Below are positions 6,051-11,389 of a stretch of DNA of 11,389 nt, in pieces. The DNA is from an uncultured Pseudomonadota bacterium (lineage in GTDB: Bacteria; Myxococcota_A; Polyangia; HGW-17): assembly GCA_938004375.1 (NCBI GenBank), contig CALKWH010000242.1, positions 1 through 11,389 of the forward strand, read 5' to 3'. Below the pieces are notes generated by a model, which was not told the DNA's origin, searched no databases, and saw only the letters and a list, made by a program, of their open reading frames with translations. The first letter of the stretch is position 1. The number at the start of each line of letters is the position of its first letter. Position numbers and translations under genes: made by a program.

Positions 6051-7193
6051 TCAGAACGTCCAGCCGAAGGACAATCCCAGGGCGGTGTCCGACACCAGGG
6101 GCGTCACGGTCGGTCCGAGGCCGGCCTGGCGGGGTCGGTCCGTCGGGGGGATGGACAGTTGCGTCAGCCAGGTGGACACGCCCAGGCTCAGGACGGTCAT
6201 GCCCAGGGCGGCGATGGTGGTGGTGCGGAAGAAGTCGGCCTTCTCCTGGTCCGAGGCCAGTTGTTTCCAGGGGGTGTCGACAGGGGCGTTCTCGACCCGG
6301 TCGTCATAGTGCAGGGTGAAAAGTCCGGCGGTGACCGTGACGGCGGCGAATACAGCGCCGGCGATCAGCGCGACGCGGCCATAGCGGGCGTAACCCGCAC
6401 GGCGGCGTTCGGCCTCCTGACGCACGCGCAGGCGGGTTTCGGCCAGGTGCCGCTCGGAGGCCAGCCGGCGCGCCTCGGTCTCGCGATAGATGGTGGTCTT
6501 GCGGATGTGATCGGCCTCTGTGAGCAGGGTGACCCGCACCTCGGTGACCTGGCCGGGCGCGTCCAGGACCAGGCGGGCGGCGTGGCGGGCGAACCCGGCC
6601 TTGATGACGATGAGTTGGTGGGGACCCGGCGCGAGGTGCATCGGATCGGCGAGCGGGCTAGTCCCGAGGAACTCGCCGTCGATGTAGATCTTGGCGCCGG
6701 GCTGCGACACCGCGACCTGGAGCCGGACGAGAGAGCGCTCCAGGCGGGCGATCTGGGCGCGGGTGGCCGCCAGCAGGTCCGCCTTGATCGGGGTGAGCGT
6801 CCAGCCCTGCGCCTCGGCGAGGAAGCGCAGGAAGGCGGCGCGCGCCCGCACGGCGTCGTCGAGGCCCAGGTGGGTCAGCCCGATCCAGTGGAGCACGTTG
6901 GGGCTCGGCACGATGGAATAGGCCTTCTCGAGCAGGTAACGAGCGTCCTGGAAGTCGTTCTCCTTGAGCTTCAGGATGCCCGCCGAGGTGAGCCGGGCGG
7001 CGTAGGCGTAATCCTTGGCCGAGATCCCCATCGCCCGCAGCGCGGGGAGGAAACCGGGTCCATGCTGGGCGGTCAGGGCCGCCTCCAGGGCGGGATCTGT
7101 GGGCGCGGGTTCTGCGTCAGGTCCGTGGCCGCGCGCGGGGAGGGCGAACGTGCACAGCAGGAAAAATGACAGCGGGAGAAGGCTTCTCGACAT
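6051..7193 (-). CDS. TPR-like/PEGA-domain membrane protein, 380 aa
   Basis: The order of parts is: signal peptide (MSRSLLPLSFFLLCTFALPARG); a short helical-repeat region resembling TPR (about 68-128, with LKENDFQDARYLLEKAYSIVP split across two helices); a PEGA domain (about 156-222) recognised by GAKIYIDGEFLGTSPL, LAPGPHQLIVIKAGF and a final VRVTLL strand; a charged coiled coil (about 226-268); a membrane span around 273-293; and a second around 325-345. A short tail ends in GLSFGWTF. PEGA domains are extracytoplasmic beta domains thought to bind surface or cell-wall structures, and they are common next to Ser/Thr kinases in Myxococcota. The start at 7191-7193 lies 9 bases after the kinase stop, with a weak GCGAG site inside that junction, so expression probably depends on the kinase mRNA. 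It may be a partner or phosphorylation target of the kinase; that is inference from proximity and the shared domain type. Confidence 0.8.
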   Translation of the reverse strand: MSRSLLPLSFFLLCTFALPARGHGPDAEPAPTDPALEAALTAQHGPGFLPALRAMGISAKDYAYAARLTSAGILKLKENDFQDARYLLEKAYSIVPSPNVLHWIGLTHLGLDDAVRARAAFLRFLAEAQGWTLTPIKADLLAATRAQIARLERSLVRLQVAVSQPGAKIYIDGEFLGTSPLADPMHLAPGPHQLIVIKAGFARHAARLVLDAPGQVTEVRVTLLTEADHIRKTTIYRETEARRLASERHLAETRLRVRQEAERRRAGYARYGRVALIAGAVFAAVTVTAGLFTLHYDDRVENAPVDTPWKQLASDQEKADFFRTTTIAALGMTVLSLGVSTWLTQLSIPPTDRPRQAGLGPTVTPLVSDTALGLSFGWTF

Positions 7194-7202
7194 GGTGACT
7201 CG

Positions 7203-8834
7203 CTACAGGACGTCCGGGAGGTCCAGGCTCGGGGTCATGGGCTGCGGTCGACCGTTTCCAGGGACCGCGGTCTTCGCCTTGAGCAGGACCGGGATGTTCT
7301 GGCTGAACGCGGGCAGCAGGCGGCGCTCCCATGGCAGGTGGCCGGCGGCCTCGACGCGGATGGTCACCAGGCGGCTCTCGCTGCGGTCCACGCGGAAAAA
7401 GGTTTCGTTCTGCGCTTCGCCGTCCACCGTGATCCGGCGTTCCGTCACGCCGGCGGGCTCGATCTGCAACTGAAGCAGCACCTGGTCGGGTCTGGGCGCG
7501 TCGGTCGTCCGGGCACCGGGGGGTGCCGTCGCAGGCGTCGCCGTCGGGACCGGCGCGAGGTACGAGGGGAAGGTCCCCCACACCCCCGCGGAGCTCGGCT
7601 GCGCGCGCAGGAGCACCCATGCCAGGGTGCCTGTGAGCAGCAGGATCAGGGCGCCCATCGTCCAGAGCAGGGTCCCGACCCGGAATGCGGGGCGGGGCGT
7701 CAGGATTTGGCGGACCTCGGCCAGGGTGCGTTCGGTGGTGCGGTGCCGCTCGGCGCCTGGCAGGGGGGTGGGCGCCGTCTGGGATCGCCCTAGTTCATCG
7801 AGCAGCGGGAGCAGGGCCACCTTCAGAGCGGCGGCGGACTGCGGGCGCCGGGCCGGGTCCTTCTGCAGGCACTGCAGGATGAGCGTCTCCAGGTCCCGGG
7901 GGATCGCAGCGAACCTGGAAGGGGGCGGGGGCTCTTCGAGGAAATGGGCGGTGAGCACCTGCATGAACGTGCCATCGAAGGGCAGGCGGCCGGTGAACAT
8001 CTGATACATCAGGACGCCCAAACTGTAGAGATCCGAGCGCGCGTCCACGCGGGCCCCGTTGCACTGCTCGGGGCTCATGTAAATCGGTGTCCCCAGGGGC
8101 AGGCCGGTGGTGGTGCTCACCGAGTGAAGGCCATCCTCGGTGAACTTGGCGACGCCGAAGTCCAGGAGCTTGACGTATTGCTTGCCCGGGTTCTTGCGGA
8201 TCAGGAAGATGTTGTCGGGCTTCAGGTCCCGGTGGACGATGCCCTTGGTGTGGGCGGCCTCGAGGGCGTCGAGCACGTCGGCGAGCACCCAGCGCGCGGT
8301 CTCGTAGGACAGGGCGCCGCGGCCGAGGACCTCGGTGAAGGTCTCCCCCTCGAGGTGCTCCATCACGAAGAACAGGGTGCCGTCCTCGAACTGGCCGAAG
8401 GAGAAGATGTCGACGATGTTGGGGTGTCCGATCTCGTTGACCGCCCGGGCCTCGTCCACGAAGCGACGCATGCTCTCGGGGTTGGAGAGGAAGGGCGTCT
8501 TGAGGATTTTGATGGCGACCTTCTTGCCGATCAGGGGCTGCACGCCGGAGAGGACCGCGCCCATGCCGCCTTCGCCGATCCAGCCGGTGACCTCGTATTC
8601 ACCGACCATGGTACCGATCAGTTTCTCGTAGCCTCTCCGGCCCCAGCCGATGTTGGTGTTGTCGACCAGCTCGACCCAGGAGGCCAGCGGCGACCTCGCC
8701 AGAGGTCCGCCTCCGGTCTGGGACACCTCGGGGATGACGACGTCTTCGGGCGCATGGTCCTCGGGGGGTGCGCCGCATTGGGGACAGGGGGCCACGGGAT
8801 CCTCGACCGGGGTTTTGCAGCGGGCGCAGATCAT
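7203..8834 (-). CDS. Zinc-ribbon Ser/Thr protein kinase, PknB-like, 543 aa
   Basis: This is a Hanks-type kinase that phosphorylates Ser/Thr of partner proteins using ATP, anchored in the cytoplasmic membrane. An N-terminal zinc ribbon has C3-x2-C6 and C17-x2-C20. The kinase domain runs from about 80 to 345 and all key elements are present: glycine loop GEGGMG (87-92), VAIK lysine K109, alpha-C glutamate E128, HRDLKPDN (201-208, catalytic D203), DFG (225-227), and GTPIYMSPE (248-256) in place of APE. It is an RD-type kinase, so activation-loop phosphorylation is expected; the loop STTTG supplies candidate residues. A single membrane span lies at about 387-408. A Pro/Ala/Thr linker and a PEGA-like beta domain follow (about 450-521, with RRITVDGEAQNETFF and LPWERRLL). 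The ATG overlaps the rnc stop as ATGA, and GGAG lies about 6 bases upstream. The open frame extends 63 codons further upstream inside rnc, but that part is Arg/Pro-rich shadow sequence. Confidence 0.93.
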   Translation of the reverse strand: MICARCKTPVEDPVAPCPQCGAPPEDHAPEDVVIPEVSQTGGGPLARSPLASWVELVDNTNIGWGRRGYEKLIGTMVGEYEVTGWIGEGGMGAVLSGVQPLIGKKVAIKILKTPFLSNPESMRRFVDEARAVNEIGHPNIVDIFSFGQFEDGTLFFVMEHLEGETFTEVLGRGALSYETARWVLADVLDALEAAHTKGIVHRDLKPDNIFLIRKNPGKQYVKLLDFGVAKFTEDGLHSVSTTTGLPLGTPIYMSPEQCNGARVDARSDLYSLGVLMYQMFTGRLPFDGTFMQVLTAHFLEEPPPPSRFAAIPRDLETLILQCLQKDPARRPQSAAALKVALLPLLDELGRSQTAPTPLPGAERHRTTERTLAEVRQILTPRPAFRVGTLLWTMGALILLLTGTLAWVLLRAQPSSAGVWGTFPSYLAPVPTATPATAPPGARTTDAPRPDQVLLQLQIEPAGVTERRITVDGEAQNETFFRVDRSESRLVTIRVEAAGHLPWERRLLPAFSQNIPVLLKAKTAVPGNGRPQPMTPSLDLPDVL

Positions 8835-9649
8835 GGGGGGGCTCCGTCTCCGGGGGCCGGTGGGTCGGGGGTCGGCGGGTCGGCCTCCTTGGGGTCGGCG
8901 GCCGACGGGCCGGGGCGGGTGGTCCACGGATCCTGTCCCTGGAGCCCGCGCAGCAGCTCCAGGGCGATCCGGGCGGCCTCCTGCTGGGCGCGTTTCTTGG
9001 AGTTGCCCTCTCCCACGGCGCACAGATCCCCCACGCGGACCTCGTAGGCGAACACCTGCAGGTGCTCGGGGCCGCGCTGGCGCAGGAGCGTGTAAATCGG
9101 AAGCCGGCGCCAGGCCGACTGGGTGAGCTCCTGCAGCGCGCTCTTGAAGTCGCCCAAAGCTTCGGGGGAGCAGGCCTCGTCACCCTCCGTGCCCGGGCAC
9201 AGATCCTCGAAGAAGAGCTCCTCGACGAACTCCAGGGCGAAGGTCCAGCCCGCGTCCAGGTACAGCGCTCCCAGGACGGCCTCAAAGGCGTCGGACAACA
9301 ACGACGGTTTGGCGCGGCCCTCGGAACACTCCTCGCTGCGGCCCAGGCGTAAAAGCCCGTCGAGTCCCAGGCCCAGCGCCTTGACGGCCAGCGTGCCCTG
9401 GTTCACCAGGGACGCGCGGCGTCGCGTGAGAACCCCTTCGGGGGCCTCGGGGTGGTAGCGCATCAGGAGCGTGGCGATGGCCAGATCCACCACCGCGTCG
9501 CCGAGGAACTCGAGCTTCTCGTTGTGGACGGCGGCCTCGTGCCCGGGGTCGCCGCACCAGGACTTGTGCGTCAGGGCCTGCTCCAACAGCCGCACATCGG
9601 CGAAGTCGTGGCGGAGCCTGGCCTCTAGGGGCGCATACGGGGTGCTCAT
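8831..9649 (-). CDS. rnc: Ribonuclease III with a Pro/Asp-rich C-terminal tail, 272 aa
   Basis: RNase III cuts double-stranded RNA in rRNA maturation and mRNA regulation. The catalytic domain carries the family signature NEKLEFLGDAVVDL. E44, E47, D51, D120 and E123 line up one for one with E. coli E38, E41, D45, D114 and E117, so the enzyme should be active. The dsRNA-binding domain covers about 166-235 (DFKSALQEL at its start; GNSKKRAQQEAARIAL as the final RNA-binding helix). A tail of about 35 residues (238-272) rich in Pro, Asp and Ala extends beyond the usual end (E. coli enzyme: 226 aa). I chose the ATG at 9647-9649. GGTGAG 6 bases upstream overlaps the stop of the asparaginase gene and gives a family-like N-terminus; the 17 extra upstream codons lie inside that gene. 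The stop is shared with the kinase start (ATGA). The neighbours differ from the usual lepB/era/recO or acpP/smc contexts. Confidence 0.95.
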   Translation of the reverse strand: MSTPYAPLEARLRHDFADVRLLEQALTHKSWCGDPGHEAAVHNEKLEFLGDAVVDLAIATLLMRYHPEAPEGVLTRRRASLVNQGTLAVKALGLGLDGLLRLGRSEECSEGRAKPSLLSDAFEAVLGALYLDAGWTFALEFVEELFFEDLCPGTEGDEACSPEALGDFKSALQELTQSAWRRLPIYTLLRQRGPEHLQVFAYEVRVGDLCAVGEGNSKKRAQQEAARIALELLRGLQGQDPWTTRPGPSAADPKEADPPTPDPPAPGDGAPP

Positions 9650-9656
9650 GAACGGC

Positions 9657-10679
9657 TCACCGGTCCATGATCTCGTAGCACGGGGCGATCTCGCCGACAT
9701 AGGATTTGAGCATCATCGAAGAGACGCGCTCGAGCTCGCGGGTCTGGCCCAGCACCCACATCAACTTGGCCAGCGTGGCCTCGGGGGTCATGTCCACCGA
9801 CGGGATGGCGCCGGCTTCGAGGACGTCCTTGCCAACACGGTAGAGCCCCATGTTCGTGGAGCCCAGCACGCACTGGGTGCCCACGACTACAGGGACGCCG
9901 GCGGCGGTCGCCGCGCGCACGACGTCGCGCAGGCCGCGCTCGCCCTCGGTGGGGATGTTCCCGGTGCCGAAGCCCAGGACGATCACGCCGTGGTGGGTGG
10001 ACACGATGTGTTCGAGCAGCGCGGGGGAGAGTCCGGGGTATGCCGACACCAGCGCCACGGCGGGATCGAGGGTGGGGGTGAACAGCAGGCGCCGCCCCGA
10101 TCGGCGCAGGGCGCGTCGACTGATGCGGATGGAGATGCCGATCTCGCCGATGGCGTTCTCGTTGATGGACTCGAAGGCCTCCATGGCGAAGGCGGAGATC
10201 TTGCGGGCGCGCACGCCGCGGATGACGCTGCTGCCGAACACGATCACGACCTCGGCGCAGTCCGACGTGGCCACCCGGAAGGCGTTGACCAGGTTGCGAC
10301 GGCCGTCGGAGCCGATCACCCCCAGGGCGATCTGGGAGCCGGTGAGGACCACGGGCTTGTCCAGCTCCTGGAGCATGAACGCCAGGGCCGAGGCCGTGTA
10401 GGCCATGGTGTCGGTGCCGTGGGTGATGACGAAGCCGTCGAACTCGTGATAGCGGCTGGCGACCACGCGGGCGATCTGAAGCCAGTACTCGGGGTAGATG
10501 TTCGAGGAGTCGATCTCGGGCAGCGTCTCCATGTGGACGTCGGCGATCTCCTGGACCTCGGGCACCGCGGCGACCAGCTCGGATGCGCTCTGGAAGGGAG
10601 CCATGGCGCCGTCGGGGCCCTTGGCCATGGCGATGGTGCCGCCGGTCGCGATGTGCAGGATACGGGGGGAAGCGGGCAT
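9657..10679 (-). CDS. ansA: Type I (cytoplasmic) L-asparaginase, 340 aa
   Basis: The enzyme hydrolyses L-asparagine to aspartate and ammonia in the cytoplasm; no signal peptide is present. Both asparaginase/glutaminase signatures are visible: ATGGTIAM (11-18, nucleophile T15) and FVITHGTDTMAYTASAL (83-99, with T89-D90 of the second catalytic triad). The substrate-binding DSSN is at 57-60. VRARKISAFAMEAF (157-170) supplies K160, which corresponds to the conserved triad lysine. The length is normal for the family. The close relative, the GatD subunit of archaeal Glu-tRNA(Gln) amidotransferase, is unlikely because it has an extra N-terminal domain and a GatE partner, neither of which is seen here. 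The start ATG (10677-10679) has GAGGT 7 bases upstream. The gene follows the Pro/Met-rich gene by 30 bases and precedes rnc by 7. I see no obvious metabolic link to its neighbours. Confidence 0.93.
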   Translation of the reverse strand: MPASPRILHIATGGTIAMAKGPDGAMAPFQSASELVAAVPEVQEIADVHMETLPEIDSSNIYPEYWLQIARVVASRYHEFDGFVITHGTDTMAYTASALAFMLQELDKPVVLTGSQIALGVIGSDGRRNLVNAFRVATSDCAEVVIVFGSSVIRGVRARKISAFAMEAFESINENAIGEIGISIRISRRALRRSGRRLLFTPTLDPAVALVSAYPGLSPALLEHIVSTHHGVIVLGFGTGNIPTEGERGLRDVVRAATAAGVPVVVGTQCVLGSTNMGLYRVGKDVLEAGAIPSVDMTPEATLAKLMWVLGQTRELERVSSMMLKSYVGEIAPCYEIMDR

Positions 10680-10709
10680 GTGGGTGACCTCAGGCGTGGC
10701 GGTGAAGGT

Positions 10710-11344
10710 TCACTCGGGATCTGGTGGCAGGTCCGTGCCCGTCATCCCCATGGTCAACGGGGGGTCCATGGCGGGCTGCATCACGGCCGGCATGGGATCC
10801 GGCGGCAGCGGCGGCAGCTCGGGGATGAATTCCCCGGTCATGGGCGGATCCGGCAGCATGACCGGGCGGTCCTGGCCGGGCCGGGGGCGCCCGCCGGCCG
10901 GCGTCTCGAGCAGGGACAGGGGGAACGTGATGCGCAGCGTCATCGCCGGGCTGGCCAGGGAGCATGAGAAGCCGCCGGGTCGGCGCGGGTTGTGAACGAA
11001 GTGGATCTCGAGCTGGTCGGCCTCCTCGCGGGGGGTCACCCGTTTGAGGACCTTGGGGATCTGAAGGCCTGCGGGGGTGTCGAGTCGAAGTGTCTGCAGC
11101 GAGGTGCCCGGGATGAAGAGAGTGAGCACGAACTGGCCGCGGGCGGGGTTCTCGGCGGCCAGCGTGGCGTCGACCGTCCGCCCCTGGCATACCTGACGGA
11201 TGGAGGTCGCGCTCTCGAACACGAAGTCACAGGAGACGACGGGGGTGGCCTCTGGCTGCATGGCGGGCTCGGGCTGCATGGGCGGCTCGGGCTGCATGGG
11301 CGGCTCGGGCTGCGGCCCCATGGGGTCAGGTCCGGGCTGCAGGT
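10710..11344 (-). CDS. Pro/Met/Gln-rich protein of unknown function, 5' end missing
   Basis: Genomic sequence supplies 210 codons (first full codon CTG at 11342). The true start is lost where the contig ends. Residues about 4-34 are a low-complexity linker built from MQPEPP-type hexapeptide repeats. Residues 36-146 look like one beta-rich domain with cysteines C38, C52 and C127 (for example FVLTLFIPGTSLQTLRLD and AMTLRITFPLSLL). The C-terminal 60 residues are again rich in Pro, Met and Asp. A linker followed by a beta domain with cysteines would fit an exported lipoprotein or secreted protein, but the signal sequence is not available and I recognise no family. Any protein model beginning in the terminal adapter (TGVQTCALPIY) is an artefact. 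The gene ends 30 bases before the asparaginase gene. Confidence 0.7.
11248..11313 (-). repeat. 18-bp tandem repeat, about 3.7 copies, coding for MQPEPP-type hexapeptides
   Basis: On the plus strand GGCTCGGGCTGCATGGGC occurs exactly at 11266-11283 and 11284-11301. A degenerate copy lies before them (11248-11265) and a partial copy after (11302-11313). In the minus-strand reading frame each unit adds six residues, so copy-number changes would not shift the frame. The array ends 31 bases from the adapter junction. Confidence 0.85.
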
Positions 11345-11389
11345 AGATCGGAAGAGCACACGTCTGAACTCCAGTCACCGAATACGATC
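11345..11389 (+). other. Illumina sequencing adapter plus index: non-biological sequence
   Basis: From 11345 the sequence begins AGATCGGAAGAGC and continues as the known TruSeq index-adapter read-through up to CCAGTCAC at 11378. Eight bases CGAATACG (11379-11386) then sit where the sample index belongs, followed by ATC, the first bases of the constant part beyond the index. Genomic DNA therefore ends at about 11344. Confidence 0.98.

Noticed and set aside
8835..9023. A 63-codon N-terminal extension of the kinase into rnc
   Set aside because: The extension is Arg/Pro-rich out-of-frame rnc sequence with no conserved feature. The ATG at 8834 opens directly on the zinc ribbon and has GGAG at good spacing.
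7944..9047. A 367-codon plus-strand open frame opposite the kinase
   Set aside because: It is the shadow of the kinase and rnc genes; the minus strand carries every kinase motif.
9471..10967. A 498-codon plus-strand open frame opposite rnc and asparaginase
   Set aside because: It is antisense to two genes with intact catalytic motifs. The translation is His/Gly/Asp/Ala-rich and without family features.
1..11344. Defence island, prophage, CRISPR array or mobile element
   Set aside because: I saw no integrase, transposase, nuclease-helicase pair, regularly spaced direct repeats, or terminal inverted repeats. The only repeat array is the short coding 18-bp repeat.

Overview
This is an 11.4-kb GC-rich fragment with eleven protein-coding genes packed almost end to end. 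Ten are on the minus strand and one is on the plus strand. I see no rRNA, tRNA, CRISPR array, transposase or phage gene. The style suggests an uncultured Myxococcota-like (deltaproteobacterial) bacterium. The clues are a membrane Ser/Thr kinase with an N-terminal zinc ribbon, PEGA-domain proteins, many lipoproteins, and a tiny Cys-containing lipoprotein with a 'YEAQGCG...Y..C' signature that I associate with myxobacteria. This assignment is inference; no phylogenetic marker was compared. The right end is not genomic: the last 45 bases are an Illumina adapter with an index, so the fragment is most likely a draft or metagenomic contig that stops at 11344.

Right half (about 11344 down to 6051, minus strand): one tight gene string in the order truncated Pro/Met-rich protein, type I L-asparaginase, RNase III (rnc), zinc-ribbon Ser/Thr kinase, and TPR/PEGA membrane protein. 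Gaps are 30, 7, -4 (ATGA overlap) and 8-9 bases, so the genes are probably co-transcribed and partly translationally coupled. The kinase and the PEGA protein look like a functional pair at the cytoplasmic membrane: the kinase has a cytoplasmic catalytic domain, one membrane span and a PEGA-like outer domain. Their coupling to an RNA-processing enzyme is unusual.

Middle (5054-6046, plus strand): a single lipoprotein gene with a SPOR-like C-terminal domain. It converges on the PEGA gene with 4 bases between the stops and diverges from the next block across a 56-base control region.

Left half (4997 down to 1, minus strand): a two-gene unit made of a 522-aa beta-rich lipoprotein and a UbiA/MenA-type prenyltransferase (quinone tail attachment). 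It is followed by a 3D-domain lipoprotein with its own candidate promoter, a 93-aa lipoprotein, a 277-aa cytosolic protein of unknown function, and the N-terminus of another lipoprotein cut off by the window start. Five of the eleven genes carry lipoprotein-type signal peptides, so much of the region serves the cell envelope.

The most interesting biological signal is at the two genes that lack a Shine-Dalgarno site (starts at 4997 and 2446). Each has a TANNNT -10-like box ending exactly 7 bases before ATG, with a TTG-type -35 box upstream, which is the arrangement expected for leaderless mRNAs. I do not see a clearly new multi-gene defence or mobile system here.
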